Origin: Bradyrhizobium sp. MOS003
Lineage (GTDB): Bacteria > Pseudomonadota > Alphaproteobacteria > Rhizobiales > Xanthobacteraceae
Direction of reading: 5' to 3'
Assembly (NCBI RefSeq): GCF_003020125.1
Contig: NZ_PYFW01000001.1
Location: 992,001 to 1,056,000 of the forward strand
Length of the DNA: 64,000 bases
This document shows, piece by piece, positions 1 through 8,891 of the stretch. Within the stretch, counting starts at the first letter, position 1, and each line of letters begins with the position of its first letter. The position numbers and the translations under genes were made by a program. The notes under the pieces were generated by a model. It was not told where the DNA came from. It saw only the letters and a list, made by a program, of their open reading frames with translations, and did no database searches.

Positions 1-2
1 GC

Positions 3-641
3 TCGCCCGCGTCGGTATTGAAGCCACTGCATGACGCCGGCGCGCTGGTGCTGGCGGACGTCGCCTCGATCCGCCACGCCGAACGTGCGGCGGAAGCAGG
101 CGCCGACGGGCTCGTGCTGCTCACGGCGGGAGCGGGCGGCCAGACCGGCTGGCTCAATCCGTTTGCCTTTGTTCGCGCGGTGCGCGCATTCTACGACGGC
201 ATCATCGTGCTCGCCGGCGGCATAAGTGACGGACACGCGCTGCACGCGGCCGAAGTGCTCGGCTGCGATCTCGCCTATATGGGCACGAAATTCATCGCGA
301 CGCGCGAGAGTATGGCGGACGAACGTCACAAGCGGATGCTGGTCGAGAGCAGCGCGGACGACATTTTGCTCACCACTGCGTTCACGGGTTTGCAGACCAG
401 CATGCTGAGGCCGTCAATCGTGGCCGCCGGCCTCGATCCCGACGATCTCCCGGCACGCGGCGCGATCGACATCTCCGAGGACATTGACGTTGCCGCGCGC
501 GAGAGCCGGCCAAAGCGCTGGCGCGACATCTGGAGCGGCGGGCATTCCACCTCTGGGGTTACCGACGTGCTCGCTGTCGACGATCTCGTCGCGCGGACGG
601 CGGCCGAATATCGCGAAGCGAGAGTGCGCCTTTCCCCGTAG
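3..641 (+). CDS. Nitronate monooxygenase (2-nitropropane dioxygenase family), C-terminal part
   Basis: The reading frame is open to the left edge of the window, so the gene is 5'-truncated by the window and only about 210 C-terminal residues are seen. The visible part is the C-terminal half of an FMN TIM barrel: an ADVAS strand, the EAGADGLVLL segment followed by a Gly-rich GAGGQTG phosphate-binding loop, the LAGGISDG strand-loop and the MGTKFIAT segment. These are typical of nitronate monooxygenases, which oxidise alkyl nitronates such as propionate-3-nitronate with FMN. Substrate cannot be read from the sequence. A TTG at 18 is in frame but lies inside the domain and is not a credible start. 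Confidence 0.85.
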   Translation, partial: SPASVLKPLHDAGALVLADVASIRHAERAAEAGADGLVLLTAGAGGQTGWLNPFAFVRAVRAFYDGIIVLAGGISDGHALHAAEVLGCDLAYMGTKFIATRESMADERHKRMLVESSADDILLTTAFTGLQTSMLRPSIVAAGLDPDDLPARGAIDISEDIDVAARESRPKRWRDIWSGGHSTSGVTDVLAVDDLVARTAAEYREARVRLSP

Positions 642-781
642 AATTGCGGAAAGAACCGGCACGCTCGTCTCGATCACAGTTAATCGAGCGCTCACTGGGG
701 ACGGCCTATTTAACGGCAGATTAACCAACGCCGGCCAAGAATCCCTCCACGGCCACCGATCAGGGTCGAGAGGGACAGGCG

Positions 782-1030
782 ATGGACTTCGATTTTCTCA
801 ACAGCAAGACAGCGGCTTCGCTGGACGAAATCCGCGTCCGCGTCGCTCATGCCCTGGCGCGTCACCCGCTGTGCCGCAGCGTCCGTTTCGACATCGTCAG
901 CGTCCCCCGAACCCGCCGGGGCGGCAATTGGACGGTGACGCTGCAATCGGTCGAGCCGCGCGGGGTCTGGGAAGCCTCGGAGATCGTCGCGGACATCCAG
1001 GATGCCTACGATCTGGCGGCAGCTGCCTGA
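782..1030 (+). CDS. Small conserved hypothetical protein (82 aa)
   Basis: An 82-residue soluble protein with an ATG preceded by a purine-rich AGAGGGACAGG stretch at a suitable distance. No signal peptide or membrane segment is visible. The sequence has amphipathic helices (AASLDEIRVRVAHALARH and the C-terminal ASEIVADIQDAYDLAAAA) around a short beta-like core (WTVTLQSVEPRG). I do not recognise a family. It lies alone, 140 bp after the monooxygenase and ahead of a membrane-anchored protein, with no evident operon partner. Codon use and RBS support a real gene; function unknown. Confidence 0.6.
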   Translation: MDFDFLNSKTAASLDEIRVRVAHALARHPLCRSVRFDIVSVPRTRRGGNWTVTLQSVEPRGVWEASEIVADIQDAYDLAAAA

Positions 1031-1165
1031 TTTCATTGGCTTTTACGCCGGTTGTCGTTGCAGGCATACCGATTGTCGCAACCAAGGCACACTCAAGCCT
1101 TAATTCGCTCCTTTTTCACTGGCAACGTTAACAAACTCGTGAAGCGGCGGTTCCCGGAGAGACGT

Positions 1166-1882
1166 TTGTCCAAAGCCATCACTATCGTTGTGCTGACCTG
1201 CTTCCTCGTCCTCGGCGCTGCCACCACTGCCATCCTTGGCCGCGACAGCGTGCCCAGCGTCAGCGTAGAGATGATCTCGCAGGCGCCTCTTGCAAAGCCC
1301 CTTTCGACCAATCGCACCGCCAAGGCCGACCGTCTGGTTCCGACCCTGGCCTTGGCTTCGGCCGCGATCGAGCCGGTTCAGGTGCCGGCCGACAGGCTTT
1401 CGCAAGCGCCGCTGCTGGCCGAGCCGCTGCGTCAGGCCTTTGCCGCCGCTACGCCATCCGACTTCCCGATGCCCAAGGCGTCGAGCCTAACCGAAGCGCC
1501 CGCCGCGGCGGAGGTCCCCGCCGTCGAAGTTCCGGCCAAGCCGAAGGTTGTCGCCAAGCCGCAGCCGCAGAAGTATTACACCCTGCTGTCCGACGCGCAG
1601 ATCTCCGGCATCAGGGATCGCCTGAAGCTGTCCTCGTCGCAGGAATATTACTGGCCCTCGGTCGAGACCGCGCTGCGCAACGTCGTCCGCAAGATCTCGG
1701 CCAACAAGCTCTCCAATCCGAACGCGCCGCCCAGCGCGCAGATCGATCCGAACTGCGACGAGGTCCAGCAATTGAAGTCGGCCGCCATGCCGCTGCTGTT
1801 CCAGCTGCGTGACGATCAAAAGGAAGAAGTGCGCAAGCTCGCCCGCCTGATCGGGCTCGAAAAGGTCGCGCAGCAGATCTGA
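1166..1882 (+). CDS. Membrane-anchored or exported protein with a C-terminal helical domain
   Basis: About 238 residues. I chose the TTG at 1166 because a GGAGAG sits just upstream and translation then begins MSKAITIVVLTCFLVLG, a good signal/anchor helix. A GTG at 1139 and a TTG at 1052 are in frame but lack an RBS. After the hydrophobic segment comes a long Ala/Pro/Val/Lys-rich low-complexity linker (roughly residues 20-145), then a compact helical domain. That domain starts near YYTLLSDAQ, continues RLKLSSSQEYYWPSVETALRNV, and contains an Asn-Cys-Asp and a helical C-terminus. The LS..Q..Y pattern recalls Spy/LTXXQ-type periplasmic helical proteins, but the similarity is weak. Probably periplasmic; function unknown. 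Confidence 0.6.
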   Translation: MSKAITIVVLTCFLVLGAATTAILGRDSVPSVSVEMISQAPLAKPLSTNRTAKADRLVPTLALASAAIEPVQVPADRLSQAPLLAEPLRQAFAAATPSDFPMPKASSLTEAPAAAEVPAVEVPAKPKVVAKPQPQKYYTLLSDAQISGIRDRLKLSSSQEYYWPSVETALRNVVRKISANKLSNPNAPPSAQIDPNCDEVQQLKSAAMPLLFQLRDDQKEEVRKLARLIGLEKVAQQI

Positions 1883-1969
1883 CGCGCGGGTTTCCTCCAG
1901 GAACCGCGCCTGCATCAGGAACATCTGGCAATCGACGCGCGTTGCTCGCTCCAAAGAGGGAGTGGATTA

Positions 1970-2671
1970 ATGCGCGCCTCGACAGCCTATTTCGTCGGTG
2001 CTGGAACCATCGTCGCGGCCATTGCCATCGGTCTCGGCGGTGGCATCGTTGCCGGCAACATCATGAACCCGGTCGCGTCCAAACAGGGCCCGGACACCAG
2101 CAAGATGGCGCAGCGCGCCGAATCCGGTGGCGCTGTGACACAGGCGAGCGTTCCGTCGGAACGCGTCAATTATCTCACGGGGTCGCAAGCCTTCGGCGCA
2201 ATGATTGCTGCGCCGGCGCAGGCCGAAGCGAAGCCGGACGCCGACACGCAGCCCGCTCAGGCGAAGGCCGGACCGCCGGCACCGCCGCCCTCACAAGCGG
2301 CCGCGGTTGAGCCGCCCAAGGAACAATTGAAGGAACCGTCGAAGCCGGCAATTGCATCGTCTTCGTATGTCGCAAAATCTGCCGAGCAGCAGGCCTCGAC
2401 CGAACCGGCCGCTTCGCCCGAGAATGCCTATGCCAAGGCGCGAGATTCCGACGTGAAGCGCGCAGCGTCAGAGCGGCGCCGGATGGAGCGTCGTGAGCGC
2501 TGGGCCGAGCGCCGCCACTATGACACCCGCGAGCAACGTGGCCAGCGCGACCGCACCGATTGGGACGACGTCGCGCGCAACATCCGTGCAGATTCCGATT
2601 CGCGTGATTATGCCGGCCGGCCACGGGGCGGCTTGCCTCAGATCAGGCTGTTCGGATCCGACGACGATTAG
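1970..2671 (+). CDS. Membrane-anchored hypothetical protein with low-complexity linker and Arg-rich tail
   Basis: 233 residues; ATG with an AGAGGGAG Shine-Dalgarno 7-13 bases upstream. An N-terminal hydrophobic helix (about residues 7-30, rich in Gly/Ala/Ile) would anchor it in the inner membrane. The middle is an Ala/Pro/Lys/Gln-rich linker. The C-terminal third (from about residue 155) is dominated by Arg, Glu and Asp with a cluster RRRMERRERWAERRHYD, suggesting contact with nucleic acid, lipid head groups or another charged partner. The architecture (anchor, flexible linker, charged tail) matches the upstream gene, and the two may form a small envelope operon. No family recognised. Confidence 0.6.
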   Translation: MRASTAYFVGAGTIVAAIAIGLGGGIVAGNIMNPVASKQGPDTSKMAQRAESGGAVTQASVPSERVNYLTGSQAFGAMIAAPAQAEAKPDADTQPAQAKAGPPAPPPSQAAAVEPPKEQLKEPSKPAIASSSYVAKSAEQQASTEPAASPENAYAKARDSDVKRAASERRRMERRERWAERRHYDTREQRGQRDRTDWDDVARNIRADSDSRDYAGRPRGGLPQIRLFGSDDD

Positions 2672-2700
2672 CGTTTAGCCCGTGATCGCCGTTGCAATGG

Positions 2701-2727
2701 AAAAAGGCGCGCCACCCTTGGCGCGCC
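2701..2727 (-). terminator. Intrinsic terminator of the winged-helix regulator gene
   Basis: Read on the minus strand, an 8-base GGCGCGCC arm is repeated after a 6-base loop and followed directly by five T residues. It sits 5 bp past the stop codon of the regulator gene, as expected for Rho-independent termination. Because each arm is itself palindromic it could also form a smaller structure, but the T-run fits only the minus orientation. Confidence 0.7.
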
Positions 2728-2731
2728 GCGG

Positions 2732-4291
2732 TCACGTCAATCCCGCGCGGCGCAATCCTTCCAGATAATGCGCACGATCATCGTCCCGCAGCATCGGCAG
2801 CTCGCGCGTGATCCAGGCGAGCGAGACCTCGGGCTGGGCGCGGCGCAGGCCCTCCAGGGCGCTCGCTGCGAGCGCCTGATCTCCTGACATGCCGGCGGCG
2901 GCCGTCAGCACGCGGTGCGCGCCAACGAAATCGCCACGCTGCCGCATCGACTCCCGTGCCATCTGCACGGCTCCGTCGTAGTCACGGCCGATGAACTTGG
3001 CATAGGCCGCAACCCCGCAATAGATCGCCGCGAGGGGATCGCGCGGGCTCAGCCGCAGCGCGCGGCGTGCGGCGGCGTCGCCGTCCTGCCATCGTCCGGC
3101 GTAACACAGCGTGACGCCGTAAAAGGCATGAGCCATGGCGAAGTTCGGATTGAGCTGCAGCGCCAGCTCGAACTCCGCCAGCGCGTCGTCGAAGCGGCGG
3201 CGGAACAGATAGGTGTAGGCGAGGCCGTGATGGGCCCAGGCATCCTCGCGATCGGCCTCCACCGCCGCGAGTGCCGCGCGTTCGGCGATCGGCACGGTCG
3301 CGGCCATGTCAGCCCAGCCCATATGCGCGCCGAAGATATGGCTGGTCGCCAGCAGGCCCAGCGCCTTGCCATAGGCGGGATCGATCGCGACGGCTTTTTC
3401 GAGCAGACCTTGCGCGGCGGCATTGTCCTCGCGCGTGCTGCGCCAGTGATGCGACAAGGCGCGCATCACGAGGTCCCAGGCGTCGAGACTCCCTGGCGGC
3501 TTCTGCTGCGCGCGAAAACTTTCGGCGGCATAGAGTTGCGGCTCGATCGCGGCGACGATTGCCTCGGTGATCTCGTCCTGCACGGCGAAGATGTCGGCGA
3601 GCTCGCGGTCGTAGCGCTCGGCCCAGAGATGACTGCCGGTCGAGACGTCGTTGAGCTGGGCCGAGATGCGCACTCGCTCGCCGCTCCGCCGCACGCTGCC
3701 TTCGACCACGTAGCGCACCCCGAGCTCCTGCGCGACCTCGCGGATGTGTACGGCGCGGCCCTTGTAGACGAAGGAGGAGTTGCGGGCGATGACGAAGAAC
3801 CAGCGCAGCTTCGACAGCGCGGTGATGATGTCCTCGCTGATGCCGTCGGAGAAATAGTCCTGCCCGGCTTCGCCGCTCATATTGGTGAAGGGCAGCACCG
3901 CGATCGCGGGCCGCTCCGGAAGCGCGAGCGCCGGGCGGGGCGCCGAGGCGGCGTGGCCAGGTTCTGGCGCGATCGCGCCATCCTTGGCCTCGACATCGCC
4001 GACGAAGCGAAACCCCTTGCGGGCTATGGTGCGGATCAGCGCCTGGCTCGCGCCATTGTCGCCGACGGCCTTCCGCGCCGCGTTGATCCGGCTGGTCAGG
4101 GTGGATTCGGAGACGCTGCGCCCGTGCCAGATCTTGTCGATCAGTTCGTCCTTGCTGACCACCCGGTCGCGGTTCTGCATGAGGTGAACGACGAGATCGA
4201 AGACCTGCGGCTCCACGGCAATTGGAACCTGCTCGCGGCTCAGCTCGCGCCGGTCGGTATCGAGAAGGTGGTCACGGAACAGAAACTGCAC
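2732..4291 (-). CDS. Winged-helix transcriptional regulator with TolB-like and TPR domains
   Basis: 519 residues from a GTG start; the upstream ATG is out of frame. Residues about 1-100 are an OmpR/PhoB-type winged helix (VEPQVFDLVVHL, RVVSKDELIDKIWHGR, STLTSRINAARKAVGD, ending in the IARKGFRFVG wing). From about 130 to 270 comes the TolB/FlgO-like module often fused to cyclases and CadC-like regulators (IAVLPFTNMSG, YFSDGISEDIITALSKL, YVVEGSVRRSGERVRI, HLWAERYDR). The rest is tetratricopeptide repeats. There is no receiver domain and no membrane helix, so it is a cytoplasmic one-component regulator whose TolB/TPR part probably senses a ligand or partner. Transcribed away from the adjacent lyase gene; target unknown. 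Confidence 0.85.
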   Translation of the reverse strand: MQFLFRDHLLDTDRRELSREQVPIAVEPQVFDLVVHLMQNRDRVVSKDELIDKIWHGRSVSESTLTSRINAARKAVGDNGASQALIRTIARKGFRFVGDVEAKDGAIAPEPGHAASAPRPALALPERPAIAVLPFTNMSGEAGQDYFSDGISEDIITALSKLRWFFVIARNSSFVYKGRAVHIREVAQELGVRYVVEGSVRRSGERVRISAQLNDVSTGSHLWAERYDRELADIFAVQDEITEAIVAAIEPQLYAAESFRAQQKPPGSLDAWDLVMRALSHHWRSTREDNAAAQGLLEKAVAIDPAYGKALGLLATSHIFGAHMGWADMAATVPIAERAALAAVEADREDAWAHHGLAYTYLFRRRFDDALAEFELALQLNPNFAMAHAFYGVTLCYAGRWQDGDAAARRALRLSPRDPLAAIYCGVAAYAKFIGRDYDGAVQMARESMRQRGDFVGAHRVLTAAAGMSGDQALAASALEGLRRAQPEVSLAWITRELPMLRDDDRAHYLEGLRRAGLT

Positions 4292-4680
4292 GTCGAAAAC
4301 TCAGGCCTCATGACGAGATCGGTCAGGCGAAATGACAAAAAGAAATTTTGGTCGAAAACCGTGAGTCGGCCGAAGCGGGCGCTCGGTTCATCGCGATCGC
4401 GTGACGGCAGTCATGCAGTTTCGGATGGAATACAACCGCGGCTAGAATGTCGCAGTTGTGGCCGGGATCGCAGAAAGTTTGGGGCGCCGGGATCCCAACC
4501 GGCGAGCGACGTCCCGGGCGGGTCGTCCTGCATATATCGCTGCGCGACGCTCTCTCGTCGTCTCCGGCCTCGCGCCACGCGGGCCATCGGATTGGGAGCG
4601 TGGCGGCTTTGTCCATTGCCGAACACCATGACCTGCGTAAGGTACGGCTCACATAAAACGCCAACCACAAAGAAACGCCC
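4292..4680. other. 389-bp divergent intergenic region
   Basis: Separates the minus-strand regulator from the plus-strand lyase. I see no convincing gene, although short frames exist on both strands. The part next to the regulator is comparatively AT-rich. The region presumably holds both promoters and possibly an operator for the regulator, but I could not pick out clear -35/-10 boxes or a strong dyad. Confidence 0.5.
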
Positions 4681-6042
4681 ATGCCCGCCTTGTCCCCCTC
4701 CACCACCGTGCTCGACTCCATGCTATTCCGCGACGCCTTCGGCACGCCTGAGATGCGTGACGTGTTTTCCGACCTCGCGACGGTCGCGCGCTACGCCGAG
4801 GTCGAGGTGGCGCTGGCGAAGGCGGAAGCCCGATGTGGTGTGATTCCGCAGGAAGCTGCCGACGCGATTGCGGCGCGGACCGACGTTGCCGCGTTCGATT
4901 TCGAGCTGTTGCGGCAGGAGACCGACATCGTCGGCTATCCGATCCTTCCTCTGGTGCATCAGATGGCGAAGCAATGCGGTGAGGCCGGCCGCTACGTGCA
5001 TTGGGGCGCGACCACGCAGGACATCATGGACACCGCCGTGGTGCTGCAGCTCCGCGCCGCGCTGGAGATCGTCGCGCGCGACATCGCCGAGCTGCGCACT
5101 ATCCTCGCCGATCTCTCGAAGCGATATCGCGACACGCCGATGGCGGGCCGCACCCACCTGCAGCAGGCACTGCCGGTGACCTTCGGCTACAAGACCGCGA
5201 TCTGGCTCGCCATGTTCGATCGTCACGCCCAGCGCCTGGCACAAGTGAAGCCGCGCGTGCTGGTCGGCCAGTTCGCCGGCGCTGCCGGCACCTTGGCTTC
5301 ACTCGGTGACAAGGGCTTTGAGGTGCAGGAGGCGTTCTGCGCGGAGCTGGAGCTCGGCGTTCCCGCCTCTACCTGGCACGTTGCGCGCGACGGATTTGCG
5401 GAAGGCGTGAATTTTCTCGCACTCGTCACGGGGTCGCTCGGCAAGATCGCGCTCGACATCATGATCATGGCCTCGACCGAGTTCGCCGAGGTCTACGAGC
5501 CCTTCGTCAAGGGACGCGGCGCCTCGTCGACCATGCCGCAGAAGCGCAACCCGATCTCGTCGGAGTTGATGCTGGCGGCGTCCAAGGCGGTTCGCCAGCA
5601 CGCCGGCCTGATGCTCGACGCCATGGTGCAGGATTTCGAGCGCGCCACGGGCCCCTGGCACGCCGAATGGATGGCAATCCCCGAGAGCTTCGTGCTGACC
5701 GCCGGCGCGCTGCACCAGGCGAAGTTCGCACTTGCTGGCCTGATCGTGGACGAGGCGAAGATGAACGAAAATCTCGCCGTCAGCCGCGGCCTGATCGTGG
5801 CCGAAGCGGTCATGATGGGGCTCGCACCGCAGCTCGGCCGGCAGGAGGCCCATGACGTGGTCTATGACGCCTGCCGTCAGGCCAACGAAAAGGGCATGAG
5901 CCTCGCCGATGCGCTGTCCGCGGACACCCGGATCGCGAGCCGCATCGATCGTGCCACAATCGAGGCGCTCACCTCACCGAAAAATTACCTGGGGCTCGCG
6001 CCCGCCATGGTTGACCGGGTGCTGAAATCTGCAACGCGTTGA
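4681..6042 (+). CDS. Fumarase/aspartase superfamily lyase (adenylosuccinate lyase / PcaB-like)
   Basis: 453 residues, the usual length for the superfamily. Visible landmarks are the first conserved region at about residue 157 (GRTHLQQALP, with the catalytic-region His) and the superfamily signature SSTMPQKRNP near residue 282, which carries the flexible-loop Ser. An HWGATTQDIMDTA segment near 108 matches the T/SQD region. The overall pattern, especially the N-terminal MLFRDAFG and GATTQDI, is closer to 3-carboxy-cis,cis-muconate cycloisomerase (PcaB) and its relatives than to housekeeping PurB. No other pca genes are adjacent, so it may be a paralogue acting on another carboxylic substrate. 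The next gene is an M29 peptidase in the same direction, 113 bp on. Confidence 0.85.
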   Translation: MPALSPSTTVLDSMLFRDAFGTPEMRDVFSDLATVARYAEVEVALAKAEARCGVIPQEAADAIAARTDVAAFDFELLRQETDIVGYPILPLVHQMAKQCGEAGRYVHWGATTQDIMDTAVVLQLRAALEIVARDIAELRTILADLSKRYRDTPMAGRTHLQQALPVTFGYKTAIWLAMFDRHAQRLAQVKPRVLVGQFAGAAGTLASLGDKGFEVQEAFCAELELGVPASTWHVARDGFAEGVNFLALVTGSLGKIALDIMIMASTEFAEVYEPFVKGRGASSTMPQKRNPISSELMLAASKAVRQHAGLMLDAMVQDFERATGPWHAEWMAIPESFVLTAGALHQAKFALAGLIVDEAKMNENLAVSRGLIVAEAVMMGLAPQLGRQEAHDVVYDACRQANEKGMSLADALSADTRIASRIDRATIEALTSPKNYLGLAPAMVDRVLKSATR

Positions 6043-6155
6043 AAACCAAAATGCGTGAAACCGCGTAGCTCCCTCATGTCGCAAGATGCTCGCGCACTTG
6101 CGTCCCGCGATGCTAGGCTTAGATTGAACGAGAGACTTTCGGCAGAGGGCCCCGC

Positions 6156-7412
6156 ATGACTGATCAGCGCAATTCCACCGCTCCCATCGATCCCGTGAAG
6201 CTCGACCGGCTGGCCGAGGTGGCGGTGAAGGTGGGCCTGGGCTTGCGGCCGGGACAGGATCTTCTCCTGACGGCGCCCGCGATCGCGCTGCCGCTGGTGC
6301 GGCGGATCGCCGTGCATGCCTACAAGGCCGGCGCCGGCATCGTGACACCGATCCTGTCGGATGAAGAGATGACACTGGCGCGCTACCGCCACGGCCACGA
6401 CAACAGCTTTGATAGGGCCGCCAACTGGCTCTACGAGGGCATGGCGAAAGCGTTCGCGAACAATACCGCGCGCCTTGCGATCGTCGGCGACAATCCGATG
6501 CTGTTGTCGGGTGAAGATGCTTCCAAGGTCGCGCGCGCCAGCAAGGCCAATTCCATCGCCTATCAGCCGGCGTTGGAAAAGATTGTCAATTTCGACACAA
6601 ACTGGAACATCATTGCCTATCCGAGCGCGTCCTGGGCGAAGCAGGTCTTCCCGAACGATCCCGAGGAGATCGCGGTCGGCAAGCTCGCGGACGCGATCTT
6701 TGCCGCGTCCCGCGTTGATCGCGAGGACGCTACGGCCAATTGGGCAAGCCACAATGCGGTGCTGCGCGAGCGCACCAACTGGCTCAACGGCCAGCGCTTC
6801 CGCGCGCTGCAGTACTCCGGACCGGGGACCGATCTCACCATCGGGCTTGCCGACGGCCACGAATGGGAGGGCGGCGCCTCGCTCTCCAAGAACGGCATCA
6901 GCTGTAACGCCAACATCCCGACCGAAGAGGTCTTCACCACGCCCCATTGCCGCCGCGTCTACGGCCATGTCGTGAGCTCGAAGCCGCTGTCCTATCAGGG
7001 TACGCTGATCGACAACATCGCGGTGCGCTTCGAAGACGGCAAGATCGTCGACGCAAAGGCTTCGTGCGGCGCGGAGGTGCTGAACAAGGTGCTCGATACC
7101 GACGAAGGCGCCCGGCGCCTCGGCGAAGTGGCGCTGGTTCCGCATTCCTCGCCGATCTCGCAGAGCGGACTGTTGTTCTACAACACGCTGTTCGACGAGA
7201 ACGCAGCGTCCCACATCGCGCTCGGCCAGTGCTATTCGAAGTGCTTCGTGAACGGCGCGCAGCTCACCCCGCAGCAGATCGCCGCGCAAGGTGGCAACCA
7301 GAGCCTGATCCATATCGACTGGATGATCGGCACGGCCGAGACCGATATCGACGGCATCTTGCCCGATGGCAGCAAGGTACCGGTATTCCGCAAGGGCGAG
7401 TGGGCGAAGTAA
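6156..7412 (+). CDS. M29-family (thermophilic) aminopeptidase
   Basis: 418 residues, full length for the AmpS/PepS/aminopeptidase T family, which are cytoplasmic dimetal exopeptidases. Family landmarks are visible: the NIPTEEVFTTPH segment (metal-ligand Glu), FYNTLFDENAASHIALGQCY (Glu and His ligands plus the catalytic-region Tyr), and the C-terminal SLIHIDWMIG (His and Asp ligands). The start ATG sits after a weak purine-rich stretch. No signal peptide. Likely peptide scavenging; the exact specificity cannot be predicted. It may be co-transcribed with the preceding lyase. Confidence 0.93.
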   Translation: MTDQRNSTAPIDPVKLDRLAEVAVKVGLGLRPGQDLLLTAPAIALPLVRRIAVHAYKAGAGIVTPILSDEEMTLARYRHGHDNSFDRAANWLYEGMAKAFANNTARLAIVGDNPMLLSGEDASKVARASKANSIAYQPALEKIVNFDTNWNIIAYPSASWAKQVFPNDPEEIAVGKLADAIFAASRVDREDATANWASHNAVLRERTNWLNGQRFRALQYSGPGTDLTIGLADGHEWEGGASLSKNGISCNANIPTEEVFTTPHCRRVYGHVVSSKPLSYQGTLIDNIAVRFEDGKIVDAKASCGAEVLNKVLDTDEGARRLGEVALVPHSSPISQSGLLFYNTLFDENAASHIALGQCYSKCFVNGAQLTPQQIAAQGGNQSLIHIDWMIGTAETDIDGILPDGSKVPVFRKGEWAK

Positions 7413-7459
7413 GGCTTCTCCACTCCGATCGGAAAGCGCTATAGCATACGCGTCCCTGC

Positions 7460-7597
7460 GGCCATCCGTCGAGACGCCCGCCGCTGGCGGGCTCCTCAGG
7501 ATGAGGACGGAGTGCGCGGCAATCGCTCAGCGGGCATCGATGTGCATGAGTCTCATCCTGAGGAGACCGCGAAGCGGTCGTCTCGAGGGACGAGGCG
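7460..7597. repeat. Dispersed inverted repeat, family C (CATCCTGAGGAG type)
   Basis: Two arms, a CCTCAGGATGAGG around 7495-7507 and a CTCATCCTGAGGAG around 7552-7565, flank a central segment. A second small hairpin, CCGCGAAGCGG, follows, then TCGTCTCGAGGGACGAGG. Elements with this wording are, to my knowledge, abundant in Bradyrhizobium and relatives. It overlaps the 3' end of the minus-strand gene that begins at 8156. Confidence 0.7.
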
Positions 7598-8156
7598 TTC
7601 GCTCGACCTCTGCCGGAACGTTCATGCCGCCGCGTTGCGCAGCATTGGATTGTTGTCGATGCTGAAACGGTTGAACAGCGTCGTAAACGGGCTTCCATCG
7701 GTGGCCCGCAATCGCCGCGTAGAGCGCGCCGATGGGATCGTCCGGCTCGTCCAGGTCGAGGCTCTTGCGGATTTCCTTACGCGCCTCGTTGATCTCGTCC
7801 TCGTCGTCGAGCGTCGCCTCCAGCGCCTCCGCCGCACGCCGCATCTCCGCGAGGTCGCCGCCGCCGGAAAATCTGAGGATGTCGAGCCAGTAGGGGCGGG
7901 CGACGACGAGCTGGACGAACGCCTCGAACGTATCGGCGATAATTCCCGCCCGGCCTTCCGATGAGACGTAGAGCACATTCTGCGGCGGCAGCAGCACGAA
8001 CGCGCCCCCGGCGCCGTCACTGCCGATCTGCCGCGGGGCCTCGATGCCGTCGATGGTGAACCAGGGCTCCTCGTCCGGCGCGAAGGAGACGTCGAGGCTG
8101 ACCAGCCGGGCGACGGCCTCACGATTGGCGGTCACGACCTCGGGCGAGAGGGGCAT
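7527..8156 (-). CDS. Conserved hypothetical protein whose C-terminus runs into a repeat
   Basis: 209 residues; the ATG is read from 8156. The N-terminal 150 residues look like a real acidic globular domain (RLVSLDVSFAPDEEPWF, GGAFVLLPPQNVLYVSSEGRAG, DTFEAFVQLVVARPYWLDIL, then a DDEDEINEARKEIRKSL helix). The pattern recalls SMI1/KNR4-like immunity or housekeeping proteins, but I cannot confirm it. The last 35-40 residues are Arg/Pro-rich and are encoded partly by the family C repeat, so the natural C-terminus was probably altered by repeat insertion. Confidence 0.6.
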   Translation of the reverse strand: MPLSPEVVTANREAVARLVSLDVSFAPDEEPWFTIDGIEAPRQIGSDGAGGAFVLLPPQNVLYVSSEGRAGIIADTFEAFVQLVVARPYWLDILRFSGGGDLAEMRRAAEALEATLDDEDEINEARKEIRKSLDLDEPDDPIGALYAAIAGHRWKPVYDAVQPFQHRQQSNAAQRGGMNVPAEVERTPRPSRRPLRGLLRMRLMHIDAR

Positions 8157-8392
8157 CGGGATGGCTCCGTTTCAAGCTTCCGCGCACTTTGTCGCACCCC
8201 GGAAAGGATCGGTTCATGTGTGCGAATTTGCAGGAGAATCGCGACGTTAACCGTTTCGCACCTGCAGCTTCCGGCTGATTTTCGAGGCCTGCGTAAGAAA
8301 GAATTAAAAACCGGTGACTAGCGTTCCCGACATCATTCGAAACGATCCGGGCCGAGACCGGCAATAATTTATTATATCCCCTGGGGCAGAAG

Positions 8393-8848
8393 ATGTCGCG
8401 TTCATTAATTGAAATCGGTAGTTGCAATGTCGAGCTCGAGCTGCGGCCGATCGAGCCGACCTGGATCATCGAGGGCAATCCCGTGTCGCGCTCGCACATC
8501 CTGTCAACCAGTGCCGACGGCACCGCCTCGACCATCATCTGGCAGTGCACCGAAGGCCGCTTCAACTGGTACTACGATATCGACGAGACGATCATGATCA
8601 TGGAAGGATCGATCGTGCTCGAAAGCGACGGCATGCCGCCCAAGCGCTACGGCCCCGGCGACGTGATCTTATTCCGCGACGGTGCGCATGCCAAATGGCA
8701 CGTCGAAGGCCACGTCAAGAAGATCGCCTTCTGCCGCAAGACCAATCCGGTGATGATCGGCTTCCTGATCCGCGTCGTCAACAAGCTGAAGAAGATCTTC
8801 GCCTTTACCGGCGAGCGCCGTCCGGCCTCCCTGTTGGGTGCCGGCTAG
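8393..8848 (+). CDS. Cupin-domain protein (ureidoglycine aminohydrolase-type cupin)
   Basis: 151 residues with an ATG after CTGGGGCAGAAG. A single small beta barrel is visible: the first cupin motif around residues 57-75 (FNWYYDIDETIMIMEGSIVL) and the second around 84-103 (RYGPGDVILFRDGAHAKWHVEGHVKKIAF). The first motif lacks the usual HxH pair, having Tyr and Asp instead. This resembles the DUF861 cupin_3 group and argues against a classical metal dioxygenase. The C-terminus is basic and hydrophobic. The gene is isolated and followed by a strong hairpin. Function unknown; a small-molecule binding or stress role is possible. Confidence 0.75.
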   Translation: MSRSLIEIGSCNVELELRPIEPTWIIEGNPVSRSHILSTSADGTASTIIWQCTEGRFNWYYDIDETIMIMEGSIVLESDGMPPKRYGPGDVILFRDGAHAKWHVEGHVKKIAFCRKTNPVMIGFLIRVVNKLKKIFAFTGERRPASLLGAG

Positions 8849-8891
8849 AGCACACAATAACGTTTCAAGGACGCTTCCCAGCGGCCACGAC

